Source: Psychroserpens burtonensis DSM 12212
GTDB lineage: Bacteria > Bacteroidota > Bacteroidia > Flavobacteriales > Flavobacteriaceae
Length of the DNA: 64,000 nt
Reading direction: 5' to 3'
Assembly (NCBI RefSeq): GCF_000425305.1
Contig: NZ_AUDE01000021.1
Location: 43,126-107,125, forward strand
In this document: piece after piece, positions 46,401-54,171 of the stretch
Layout: each line of letters starts with the position of its first letter
Position numbering within the stretch: position 1 is the first letter of the stretch
Made by a program: the position numbers and the translations under genes
The notes under the pieces: model-generated
Told to the model about the DNA's origin: nothing
The model's input: the letters and a program-made list of their open reading frames with translations, nothing else
The model's database searches: none

Positions 46401-46578
46401 TCTCTAATACGGTTTCTGCATTGGCTCCTGGGTAAGAAGCTAATACCTTAATAGTCGGCGGTGCGATATCTGGGTATTCCTCTATTGGTAAATTTGTGAT
46501 ACTTAAAACCCCAAGCATCACTATTATAATAGATATTACGGTTGAAAGAACAGGTCTCTCAATAAATGTTTTTAACAT
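43441..46578 (-). CDS. RND multidrug efflux pump, HAE1 (AcrB-like) family
   Basis: A 1045-residue inner-membrane pump. Twelve membrane helices and two periplasmic porter loops. The N-terminus (FIERPVLSTVISIIIVMLGV, LPIEEYPDIAPPTI) is typical. The proton relay is intact: Asp-Asp in TM4 (AIGIVVDDAIVVVEAVH) and Lys in TM10 (GLLAKNAILIVEFA). Porter motifs include VQNRVGRANPLLP and GFFVPNEDRG-type VPNEDRGIIFANIELPPGA. It extrudes hydrophobic or amphiphilic compounds from the periplasm using proton force. It pairs with the adaptor upstream (20-bp gap) and the channel downstream. Confidence 0.95.
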   Translation of the reverse strand: MLKTFIERPVLSTVISIIIVMLGVLSITNLPIEEYPDIAPPTIKVLASYPGANAETVLESVIIPIEEQINGVEGMTYITSTASNNGTAEITVYFDQNTDADIAAVNVQNRVGRANPLLPQEVKQTGVTTQKQETSALMFLSMYTDSEDYDATFIQNYLKINVIPAMQRVKGVGDVSVFSQQDYAMRVWLKPEKLAAYSLIPSDITAALQEQNLEAAAGSLGQNNGEAFSYILTYSGRFKEAKQYGDIVIKALGDGEFLRLNDVATIELDAQSYSSNAESLGKPAVFMGIFQTKGSNAQEIIEDIKATLETVKKNLPEGLHIFVPYDTSLFLNASIDKVVTTLLEAFLLVFLVVFIFLQDFRSTLIPAIAVPVSIIGTFFFLSVFGYSINLLTLFALVLAIGIVVDDAIVVVEAVHAKLDEGEKNPKKATLKAMNEISGAIISITLVMAAVFIPVTFITGPTGVFYEQFGVTLIIAILISAVNALTLSPALCALLLKAHKNDEALKGKNPLQRFYALFNRGFNATLKRYGQSLHILYKRKWISAVLLLIVIVGIFWASKTIPTGFVPNEDRGIIFANIELPPGATLDRTDAVTKDLYAKTSEIPGVVGVSFIKGRSLISGAGSNYAMGFLKLEDWSDRKDPSLSSKAIVGQLFGIASTLPEANIIFFAPPSIRGFGNSAGFEVNLLDKFGGEFSDLDKANQEFSMGLMKHPEIQYAQSSFNTKYPQYEMDINVPLAKEKGVPINSIFSTLQGYIGGVYASDFSRFGKQFRVYIQSLPEDRADVDDLNSMYVRTDSGEMAPITQFLSLKRVYGPQSVTRFNLFNSTTITGATNPGFSTGDAIRVIEEEVKNLPSNYTIAYSGLTREEVNAGNQTTFIFVLSILFVYFLLSAQYESYLLPFAVILSLPFGVFGAYISTKFFGLENNIYFQIALIMLIGLLAKNAILIVEFAIQRRKNGEPIVEAAINGAKARLRPILMTSFAFILGLMPLVLATGVGAEGNNSIGTGAAGGMLIGTILGVFVIPILFILFQWLQEKVSRQPATQTIEE

Positions 46579-46598
46579 GACAAATAGATTTTGAGTTA

Positions 46599-47732
46599 CT
46601 AATTTTTAAAAGAGGTGGCTATTGGTTTAATAGCGTCATCAAAAGATGTTTCTTGCGGTATAATTGGTGTTCCTGTTCTTAATTTACCAACTCCAGAAAT
46701 AATAATCTTATCTCCCTCTATAAGTCCAGATTCTATTACGTATAAATTACCAACCCTATCTTTTACTTTTATTAAAGTAGATTTAGCCTTATTATCTTTA
46801 TCTAATGTGTAAATTAAGATGTCTTTTTGTTGCTCAAACGTTGCTGATTGAGGCACAACAATAGCGTTTTTATATTCTATAGGAATTCTAATTTTACCAC
46901 TATTTCCATTCGTTAAAAGTTCGTTTGGATTGTTAAAAGCTGCTCTTATTGTTATGGTTCCTGTATTTTGATTGATTTGACCTGTACTTGTTTGAATACG
47001 TCCAGTTTCAGAATACATCTTTCCATTAGGTAAAACTAAGCTTACATCTGGCGCGTTTTCAATGCGTTCTGCTTTGCTTTTTCCTTCAGATCTTTGTAAA
47101 TGGTCTATATATTGTGCTTCGTTAAAACTAAAAAAGGCATATACTTTACTAATCTCACTCACTTCTGTTAGAGGTGTGGCATCGCTTGGACTAATTAAAG
47201 CACCTTCTCTGAAATTAATAGCTCCAACATAACCATCTATGGGACTTTTAATAGTTGCGTAATCTATATTTGCAACAACACCACTATAATTAGCTTTTGC
47301 TTGCGCTAAATTAGCTTTGGCCGTTTCTAATTGAATAGAACTAATAATGTTTTTTTCTACAAGCGGGATTAATTTTTCTACCTCTACTTGTGCTACATTA
47401 ATTCGTGCTTTTGCTGCACCAGCATCTTGACTTAAAGATTGTGTTTCTAATTCAAATAATATTTGACCTTTACGTACTTTTTGACCTTCATCTACTAATA
47501 CTTTTTGAATGTATCCAGAGGTTTTAGCTCTTACATCACTATTGACGACGCCTTCTATACTTGTTGGGTATTCTTGATATCCTGTCACTGTTTTAAGTTG
47601 TATCTGTGTTACAGGAAAAGTTGCAGGTGGCGCTTCTTGTGCTGTCGCAGAATTTTCTTCTTTGTTACCACAACTTAAAATGATTAGAAATACACTTAGA
47701 GCGAGTAACCTTACTATTTTTTTATGTCTCAT
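46599..47732 (-). CDS. RND efflux periplasmic adaptor (membrane fusion protein)
   Basis: A 377-residue lipid-anchored adaptor: signal peptide with lipobox Cys at ILSC (about residue 21). Biotinyl-lipoyl halves at VDEGQKVRKGQILFELE and the IKSPIDGYVGAINFREGALIS region flank a short coiled-coil hairpin (about 100-150), followed by the beta-barrel and membrane-proximal domains (TGTITIRAAFNNP, VIESGLIEGDKIIISG). It links pump and outer-membrane channel. Twelve bp after the regulator gene. Confidence 0.93.
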   Translation of the reverse strand: MRHKKIVRLLALSVFLIILSCGNKEENSATAQEAPPATFPVTQIQLKTVTGYQEYPTSIEGVVNSDVRAKTSGYIQKVLVDEGQKVRKGQILFELETQSLSQDAGAAKARINVAQVEVEKLIPLVEKNIISSIQLETAKANLAQAKANYSGVVANIDYATIKSPIDGYVGAINFREGALISPSDATPLTEVSEISKVYAFFSFNEAQYIDHLQRSEGKSKAERIENAPDVSLVLPNGKMYSETGRIQTSTGQINQNTGTITIRAAFNNPNELLTNGNSGKIRIPIEYKNAIVVPQSATFEQQKDILIYTLDKDNKAKSTLIKVKDRVGNLYVIESGLIEGDKIIISGVGKLRTGTPIIPQETSFDDAIKPIATSFKN

Positions 47733-47744
47733 TTTTTTCTTAGT

Positions 47745-48248
47745 TTAAATATCGAATTGATTGTCTGTTATTTTTAGTCTTAATTCCTCGATAGAAGCAG
47801 AAGCCCCATCGATAAATTTTATATAATCATTATGAAAATTTAAATCGAATTTTTCTTTTTCATTTTCGATTTTTTGTTTGTTTTGGTCCTCTTTATAGTT
47901 TTTTATTTCCGAGTGTAATTCACGTAATTCTTTCCAAACATTTATCATTTTATCGACATGTTGAATGATGGTGTCCTTATTTAAAATAAAATATTTTTTA
48001 CGATCCCCCGTTTTTGTGTAGTACTGAATTTCTTTTAAATCCTGTAAATGATTAAGGTGATTAGAAATAGTACTTTTACTAGCACGAAGAGTGGATACCA
48101 TATCTTCAAAAGTGGTTCCTTTTTTACCAGTAAGAATAATATAGGATAGTATACGAGCTGCAACGGGTGCCAGCTGTTCTGTGTTTTCTAAATGCACGCC
48201 TAGTTTTTCAACTAACGCCATTTTTTCATTGCAAATATTATCTTCCAT
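47745..48248 (-). CDS. GbsR/MarR family transcriptional regulator
   Basis: A 167-residue winged-helix regulator. Helix-turn-helix at about residues 38-75 (TGKKGTTFEDMVSTLRASKSTISNHLNHL) with the wing KEIQYYTKTGDRKKYFILN. The remaining 80 residues are helical and dimerisation-like. It is the first gene of the efflux operon, so it probably represses or activates the pump and itself in response to a ligand. An operator should lie in 48249-48367; no clear palindrome is obvious there. Confidence 0.85.
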   Translation of the reverse strand: MEDNICNEKMALVEKLGVHLENTEQLAPVAARILSYIILTGKKGTTFEDMVSTLRASKSTISNHLNHLQDLKEIQYYTKTGDRKKYFILNKDTIIQHVDKMINVWKELRELHSEIKNYKEDQNKQKIENEKEKFDLNFHNDYIKFIDGASASIEELRLKITDNQFDI

Positions 48249-48367
48249 TTTATAGTATTTTTTTACTGATATTTAAAAACGCGTCGTGCACCAACAGCGT
48301 AACTCGTGCAAATATACCTTTAGGTTCTGAACAAACCGAACTAAACGAAGTTAAACTGCTGTTAAAT

Positions 48368-48398
48368 AAAAAAGCCGACTATTAACAGTCGGCTTTTT
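48368..48398. terminator. Bidirectional terminator of pheS
   Basis: A6, GCCGACT, ATTAAC, AGTCGGC, T5. It separates pheS (ends 48416, minus) from the start region of the efflux operon. Confidence 0.85.
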
Positions 48399-48415
48399 AT
48401 TTATTTTATCGTTGT

Positions 48416-49435
48416 TTATAAGGCAGATTTAAACTGCTCTAAAAACCGAACATCATTCTCACTTAATAATCGAATATCGCTAATTTGATGCAAGAGTAAG
48501 GCAATACGATCTATTCCCATACCAAAAGCAAAACCTGAATATTCTTTAGAATCAATACCGCAGTTTTCTAAGACGTTAGGATCTACCATACCACAGCCCA
48601 TAATTTCTAACCAACCGGTTCCTTTGGTCATTTTATAATCAGTTTCGGTTTCTAATCCCCAATATACATCCACCTCAGCACTTGGCTCAGTAAATGGAAA
48701 ATAGGATGGACGTAATCTAATTTTAGACTTCCCAAACATTTCGGTTGTGAAATATTGTAACGTTTGTTTTAAATCTGCAAAACTCACATCTTTGTCAATA
48801 TACAAGCCTTCTACTTGGTGAAAGAAACAATGTGAACGTGCCGAAATAGCTTCGTTACGAAACACACGACCAGGAGAGATGGTACGTATTGGTGGTTTAT
48901 TGTTTTCCATATATCGTACTTGTACAGAACTTGTATGCGTACGCAATAAAATATCTGGATCTGTTTGAATAAAAAAGGTGTCCTGCATATCCCGAGCAGG
49001 ATGATATTCAGGTAAATTTAATGCTGTGAAATTATGCCAGTCATCTTCAATTTCTGGACCTTCACTGACATTAAATCCTATGCGAGAAAAGATATCGATG
49101 ATTTGATTTTTCACTAACGATATTGGATGACGTGCACCAATCTCGATAGGTTCTCCAGGACGTGATAAATCTCCGTAAAGACCATTTATTTCTTCTTTAC
49201 TTTCTAACTCTTCTTTTAAAGCACTTACTTTCTCTTCGGCAGTTTGCTTGAGTTTATTAATAGTTTGACCAAACTCTTTTTTTTGCTCGCTCGCAACATT
49301 TTTAAACTCGGCAAAATAGTCATTAAGTAATCCTTTTTTACCTAAATATTTTATACGAAATGCCTCAACCTCCTCTTTAGATTGCGCTTTAAATGCTTCG
49401 GCTTCTGCTATGAGTTCTTTTATCTTATCTATCAT
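48416..49435 (-). CDS. pheS: Phenylalanine--tRNA ligase alpha subunit
   Basis: A 339-residue class II synthetase subunit. Coiled-coil N-terminus (about residues 1-90), then motif 2 [21 protein letters not shown] and motif 3 [14 protein letters not shown], with [13 protein letters not shown] before it. It forms alpha2-beta2 with PheT, whose gene is not adjacent here. Cytoplasmic; followed by a strong terminator. Confidence 0.96.
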   Translation of the reverse strand: MIDKIKELIAEAEAFKAQSKEEVEAFRIKYLGKKGLLNDYFAEFKNVASEQKKEFGQTINKLKQTAEEKVSALKEELESKEEINGLYGDLSRPGEPIEIGARHPISLVKNQIIDIFSRIGFNVSEGPEIEDDWHNFTALNLPEYHPARDMQDTFFIQTDPDILLRTHTSSVQVRYMENNKPPIRTISPGRVFRNEAISARSHCFFHQVEGLYIDKDVSFADLKQTLQYFTTEMFGKSKIRLRPSYFPFTEPSAEVDVYWGLETETDYKMTKGTGWLEIMGCGMVDPNVLENCGIDSKEYSGFAFGMGIDRIALLLHQISDIRLLSENDVRFLEQFKSAL

Positions 49436-49566
49436 GCTTGTGCTGAATTTAGTTCAGTAACTTAAAAATGAATGGCAAATTTAATGAATTTATCGGGATT
49501 TGCGTTAAGGATTGTAACGACATCCTTTTTACTTTTTTGTAAAAAAATATAGTGTAAAGCCTGACG

Positions 49567-49594
49567 AATACAATACTTTTTTCAGTATTGTATT
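49567..49594. repeat. 11-bp inverted repeat upstream of pheS
   Basis: AATACAATACT, TTTTTC, AGTATTGTATT. It is 59 bp after the 120-residue gene (on the minus strand) and may end its transcript, or be a leader hairpin of pheS. A GCTCAGCACAAGG segment near 49622 recalls flavobacterial interspersed repeats. The 219-bp gap holds no gene. Confidence 0.55.
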
Positions 49595-49654
49595 GGTAAC
49601 GCCCACTTCGATACTCATACGACGCTCAGCACAAGGAAGGTCTATAACTATAGA

Positions 49655-50017
49655 CTAATCTATAAATTTAGACTCTATAAAATAATTTACAATAGCGTCT
49701 TTCATTAAAACACTTTGTTCTCCTGCCCTTAATGGCGGTAATTCTTCCTTTACCTTATAATGGGGCCAACCGTCTTCATCTGCAAAATCAAATTCGTAAT
49801 ATCCGTAAGGTGCGAGTAATTTACAGATAGCAATATGCATCAGATCAAGTTTGTGGTCTTTTTTAAATTTTCTATCTAATTGACCCAACTCTTGTACTCC
49901 AATTAAATAAATTATAGCATCCAAATCTAATGGATCACCATCTGCAAATGTTGCTGAAAGTTTCTTTACCACTAAGTCCCAACGCTGTTTTAATTGCTCA
50001 TCTCTTGCCATAACCAT
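49655..50017 (-). CDS. Conserved Bacteroidota protein of unknown function
   Basis: A 120-residue (ATG 50017) or 118-residue (ATG 50011) cytoplasmic protein: MARDEQLKQRWDLVVKKLSA, DLDAIIYLIGVQELGQL, APYGYYEFDFADEDGWPHY. All-helical N-terminal half, aromatic tail. I recognise it as a conserved hypothetical family of this phylum but know no function. Divergent from the CvpA gene. Confidence 0.7.
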   Translation of the reverse strand: MVMARDEQLKQRWDLVVKKLSATFADGDPLDLDAIIYLIGVQELGQLDRKFKKDHKLDLMHIAICKLLAPYGYYEFDFADEDGWPHYKVKEELPPLRAGEQSVLMKDAIVNYFIESKFID

Positions 50018-50146
50018 CTGTCCACAACTGCGGAAATTATTTATAATTAATTAAGAGTGTAAAGTTAATAAACTATAAGGTCTCTAAAGACGTTATTATT
50101 TTAAAATGAGAAAAATTATGTACGTTTGTTAAAACTCACGATACCC

Positions 50147-50659
50147 ATGGCAGTCATTGATATTATATTAGGCGCACTTTTACTTTTTGGACTTATACGA
50201 GGCGTTATGAAAGGACTTTTTGTAGAGGTCGCATCTCTTGTGGCACTTATAGCTGGTGTTTATGGAGCCATTCACTTTAGTGATTTTGCTGCAAAATTTT
50301 TAGATAGCAAACTTGATTGGGAAGAAAAATATATTAATATTGTTGCTTTTGCTGTTACTTTTACCATCATTGTTTTAATCATAGCTCTCGCAGGAAAAGC
50401 CTTAACTAAACTTGCAGATTTTGCTGCTTTAGGGATTCTAAATAAACTTGCAGGTGGTGTTTTTGGAGCACTTAAATTTGGGTTAATATTGAGTATTCTT
50501 TTTATTGTTTTTGACAACATGAATAATACCATACCATTTACTGATAAACAGGAATTAGAAGATTCTATTCTATATACACCAGTTAAAGGTTTAGCACCTT
50601 TGATTTTTCCAAGTCTATTAAATAAAGGGAAAGAGGAGAACGAAGAGAAGGATCTGTAA
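50147..50659 (+). CDS. CvpA family membrane protein
   Basis: A 170-residue protein from the ATG at 50147; an upstream TTG (50126) lies within TACGTTTG, a likely -7 promoter element. Four hydrophobic segments (AVIDIILGALLLFGLIRGVMKG, ASLVALIAGVYGAI, IVAFAVTFTIIVLIIALAG, AGGVFGALKFGLILSILFIVF) in CvpA order, with the GLIRGVMKGL and GVFGALKFGLI signatures. E. coli CvpA is needed for colicin V export and for cell-envelope tolerance. The charged C-terminal tail is cytoplasmic. Confidence 0.85.
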   Translation: MAVIDIILGALLLFGLIRGVMKGLFVEVASLVALIAGVYGAIHFSDFAAKFLDSKLDWEEKYINIVAFAVTFTIIVLIIALAGKALTKLADFAALGILNKLAGGVFGALKFGLILSILFIVFDNMNNTIPFTDKQELEDSILYTPVKGLAPLIFPSLLNKGKEENEEKDL

Positions 50660-50730
50660 CACCTCTTTTATTAAAGAAGACAACTAGACGTGTCTAAACC
50701 TAGCATTCATAACGAATAATTTTTATGCTA

Positions 50731-50766
50731 AAAAAGCTAAAATCTGTCAAATCCAGTTTTTAGCTT
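50731..50766. terminator. Bidirectional terminator
   Basis: AAGCTAAAA and TTTTTAGCTT around a 14-base loop. It ends both the CvpA gene (plus) and the carbonic anhydrase gene (minus). Confidence 0.7.
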
Positions 50767-50792
50767 CTAAAACATATTTATTATCAATTTGA

Positions 50793-51434
50793 TTAGTCAA
50801 AGTCAAATCTAAAGATCTGATCCAAATGTTCTGTGCTTTGCATAGACACTTTTAAATCTTTAATAATCCCGTTTTTTAGACCATAAACCCAACCATGAAT
50901 TTGCAAGTCCCACTCATTTTTCCAAGCATACTGTACTATAGATGTCTTAGCTAAATCATAAACATTTTGCTTCACATTGAGTTCTACCAAACGATCAAAA
51001 CGATCTTGCTTATCATTAATTTGATCTAATTCAGACTTGTGAGTTTTGTATACTTCTTTTATATTTCTTACCCATTTATTGATAAGTCCGAGTGATTTAT
51101 TACTTATAGCAGCCTCAACACCTCCACAACCGTAGTGCCCACATACAATAATATGCTTAACTTTTAGGTGATTCACTGCATAGTCCAAAACAGACAGCAT
51201 ATTCATATCTGTATGCACTACCATGTTAGCAATATTTCTATGAACAAAAATCTCACCAGAGTTCGTCCCTGTAATTTCATTTGCTGGCACTCTACTATCG
51301 GCACAACCTATCCAAAGTACTGGTGGTTTTTGAAGATCTGCCAGATTTTTGAAATAATTTTCGTCGCTTTCTAATTGTTTATCCACCCATTCTTTATTGT
51401 TTTTGAGTAGACTATTATAGTATGTATTTGGCAT
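50793..51434 (-). CDS. Beta-class carbonic anhydrase
   Basis: A 213-residue zinc enzyme interconverting CO2 and bicarbonate. Zinc ligands Cys44 in GCADSRVP, His100 and Cys103 in CGHYGCGG, and the Asp46-Arg48 dyad, all complete. It is cotranscribed after the SulP transporter gene (12-bp gap). Cytoplasmic by lack of signal peptide. Together with SulP and the Dab pump upstream, it probably sets the intracellular bicarbonate level. Confidence 0.95.
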   Translation of the reverse strand: MPNTYYNSLLKNNKEWVDKQLESDENYFKNLADLQKPPVLWIGCADSRVPANEITGTNSGEIFVHRNIANMVVHTDMNMLSVLDYAVNHLKVKHIIVCGHYGCGGVEAAISNKSLGLINKWVRNIKEVYKTHKSELDQINDKQDRFDRLVELNVKQNVYDLAKTSIVQYAWKNEWDLQIHGWVYGLKNGIIKDLKVSMQSTEHLDQIFRFDFD

Positions 51435-51446
51435 CTTTTTATAATT

Positions 51447-53309
51447 TTAATGGGTGTTTTTTATATTTTGTTTAATCCAAGATAGGCATTCTTTAAATGA
51501 TTTAAAAATATGTTCTTCTGAAATAAAGTCTGGAATAATATCAATACGTTCCATCATATATCGTGGTTGCTTCAATAAGTTCACAAACAACACATCAACT
51601 CCTTTCGCCTTTAATTCTTGAAGCATATCTTCCATAGCGTACAATCCAGATTGATCCATATATTGCATTCTACCTAGTCTTAATATCACAGTGGATGCTG
51701 TATCCGGAATTTGTAATGTAAGGTTTTGGAAATCTGAGGTAGACCCAAAAAATAAGGGTCCTTTTAGATGCTTAATAAATACTTCTTCTTGTAATTTCTT
51801 CGGAAAATCTGCTTCATCATCCCAAGATTCCTCCTTTAATGGTTTTACACCTGATCGTTCTCCAGTAAGATCTCCAATTTTTTTCATGAACATTAACGAA
51901 GCAATTATTAGACCTATACCTACTGCATATATTAAATCCCAAAATGTTGATAGTAATAATACAACTATCATAATTACTACTTCAGAGCTAAATTTAATAG
52001 GGCCAAATTTAATATCCCTTGGTAAACTAGGTATTGCTTTTAAGCCTTTATAATCCATTACTCCTATACCTACTGTAATTAAGATTCCAGCTAAAACTGC
52101 TGCAGGAATTCTAGAGGCAATTGGACCCAATCCTAACAAGATGATAAGCAACATTACTCCTGCAATCATTCCTGATAGTTTCGTTTTACCTCCAGCATTT
52201 ATATTAACTACGGTTCTAATAGTTGCACCAGCTCCTGGAAGCCCTCCAAACACAGCCGCTATACTATTACCAATACCTTGACCTACTAATTCCTTGTTAG
52301 GATTATGCTTAGTTTTAGTCATATTATCTGCAACTACACTAGTCAAAAGTGAATCAATTGCTCCAAGTAGTGCTAACGTAAGTGCTGTAAATATGTAAGG
52401 AGTAACGCTCCCAAGACTAAAATTAGAGAACATATCTAATTGTGGCATTGGTATTCCAGATGGAATTTCTTCAATAGGTTGATAATTTAATCCGAAACCC
52501 ACCGCTATACCAGACATCACGACCAACGCAACGAGGGAGCTCGGGATTTTAGTTGTAATTTTTTTGAATCCGAAGACTATAAAAATGGTTCCAAGAGCGA
52601 GACCTAACTCTAACCAATTAACATTTTTAATAGCTCTAGGTATCACCTTTAAAGCCCCTAAAGCTCCTGAAGCATTTTTACCTGCTAATGTTTTAGATTC
52701 TTGTAAAATATCTTCTGGCATTATTTTGACAGCTCTATCAATAGTTACCTTAAAATCTTCAAGCACCAAAATACCTTCTCCCGCTTCTTCTTTTAAGATA
52801 TTTTCTAACATAAGCTCTTCTGCTTCTGGCTTAAATGTATCCACATATGTCATATCCTCTTTAGGATAGTATCCTAATGATGGTAGAACTTGTGTTATGA
52901 TAATAATAAGTCCAATGGCAGTCATAAAACCAGAGACAACAGGATAAGGAATATATCTAATATACTTACCTAAGCCAATGGCACCAAGACCTATTTGCAT
53001 GATTCCCGCTAATAAAAACACCGTTAAAATGGCAGGTAATGCTTTTTCTACGCTACCATCATTAGTAGCAATAATTCCAGCAATGACAATCATACTTACT
53101 GCGGTCATTGGTGCAGTAGGACCAGAAATTTGAGTTGGTGTACCTCCAAATAATGCTGCAAAAAAGCTTATAAAAATTGCACCGTACAATCCTGCTTGAG
53201 GTCCCAAGCCTGAAGACACACCAAAAGCTAATGCTAATGGCAGCGCAACAACTCCTGCTGTAATACCTCCAAAAGCGTCGCCTTTGATGTTTGAGAACAA
53301 ATTTTTCAT
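51447..53309 (-). CDS. SulP family anion transporter with STAS domain
   Basis: A 620-residue transporter. Core of about 14 membrane segments (FGGITAGVVALPLALAFGVS, GTPTQISGPTAPMTAVSM, GNSIAAVFGGLPGAGATIRT), then a cytoplasmic STAS domain (about residues 505-615; VILRLGRMQYMDQSGLYAME). It sits directly before the carbonic anhydrase gene and below DabAB, so bicarbonate (as in BicA) is a more likely substrate than sulfate. A soluble loop of about 70 residues interrupts the core near 150-215. Confidence 0.9.
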   Translation of the reverse strand: MKNLFSNIKGDAFGGITAGVVALPLALAFGVSSGLGPQAGLYGAIFISFFAALFGGTPTQISGPTAPMTAVSMIVIAGIIATNDGSVEKALPAILTVFLLAGIMQIGLGAIGLGKYIRYIPYPVVSGFMTAIGLIIIITQVLPSLGYYPKEDMTYVDTFKPEAEELMLENILKEEAGEGILVLEDFKVTIDRAVKIMPEDILQESKTLAGKNASGALGALKVIPRAIKNVNWLELGLALGTIFIVFGFKKITTKIPSSLVALVVMSGIAVGFGLNYQPIEEIPSGIPMPQLDMFSNFSLGSVTPYIFTALTLALLGAIDSLLTSVVADNMTKTKHNPNKELVGQGIGNSIAAVFGGLPGAGATIRTVVNINAGGKTKLSGMIAGVMLLIILLGLGPIASRIPAAVLAGILITVGIGVMDYKGLKAIPSLPRDIKFGPIKFSSEVVIMIVVLLLSTFWDLIYAVGIGLIIASLMFMKKIGDLTGERSGVKPLKEESWDDEADFPKKLQEEVFIKHLKGPLFFGSTSDFQNLTLQIPDTASTVILRLGRMQYMDQSGLYAMEDMLQELKAKGVDVLFVNLLKQPRYMMERIDIIPDFISEEHIFKSFKECLSWIKQNIKNTH

Positions 53310-53620
53310 GACCTTGTTATTTATAAACTTTGAGCAAAAGAAATATTTTTTTTCGCATATTTCATTTATTCCAATTAAGATTAATTTTGGAAGTTAACTT
53401 AATTTTTAAAATATACAGAATTGACTCTTTAACTTTATTCATTAATTAACAAAATTCTTTGTGTTCAACATATTGTAAAAACAATTTAAAACAAGATAAC
53501 CCATACCCTATAATACCAAAAACCTCCATCACATAATTACTATGTCAATGGTGGTTTTTATATTAATAGGTACGTTGTACGACTTAAGTACTGTCTCGTT
53601 GTTCTTGAATTATAATAAAT
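53310..53620. other. 311-bp gap between the two inorganic-carbon operons
   Basis: No gene. A hairpin at 53517-53560 (AACCTCCAT / ATGGTGGTT, one mismatch, with T-rich exits both ways) probably ends the dab transcript. The SulP promoter should lie in the 53310-53500 part, which is AT-rich without a clean consensus. Confidence 0.6.
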
Positions 53621-54154
53621 CTAAGTCGTTTTTTCATTTTTAGTTTGAGAACTAATTGTGTTGCTTTTCATCACTAGGTTGTCTATAGACAGTTTGCCCT
53701 TAGAATCTAAAAAATCATTTTCTGTTGCTACCAAAACAACGCCGTTGTAATTTTTATAAACAAAATCCGTAATATTATCCCCAAGGAAATTAAATCTTTT
53801 TTGTTTTCTTTCTCCTAAAACAATTATGTCTGGCTGCGAACTATTAATGCGGTTTTCAATTTCATTTTTAATATTTCCAAATGCAAAAGTGGTCTTTATA
53901 TCAACATCATTTTCTTTTGAAATTGGAGACACCAAGTCTTTAATTTTTTTCTCCGTTTGGCGACATACCTCACTAATTATTCGGATTGCTGATAAAGGAC
54001 TTTCTGTTTCAATAACTTCTGTTGCCTTTTTTACATAAAAAACCTCAACATCTGCGTCAATTTCTTGAGACACATTCGCGGCATAACCTAAAGCCAGACT
54101 TGCTGTTTGTTTTAAATCTGAAAGTACGAGTATTTTGTATTTATTACTTTTCAT
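53621..54154 (-). CDS. Universal stress protein (UspA family)
   Basis: A 177-residue alpha/beta protein: KILVLSDLKQTASLALGYAA, then DVEVFYVKKATEV and the ligand-loop-like DIIVLGERKQKRFNFLGDN with VLVATEN. The usual G-2x-G-9x-G(S/T) ATP motif is only partly matched (GERKQKRF), so nucleotide binding is uncertain. It is third in the dabB-dabA-usp operon (17-bp gap). It may regulate the Dab complex in response to cell state; that is inference. Confidence 0.75.
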   Translation of the reverse strand: MKSNKYKILVLSDLKQTASLALGYAANVSQEIDADVEVFYVKKATEVIETESPLSAIRIISEVCRQTEKKIKDLVSPISKENDVDIKTTFAFGNIKNEIENRINSSQPDIIVLGERKQKRFNFLGDNITDFVYKNYNGVVLVATENDFLDSKGKLSIDNLVMKSNTISSQTKNEKTT

Positions 54155-54171
54155 AACGCTACTATTTTATA

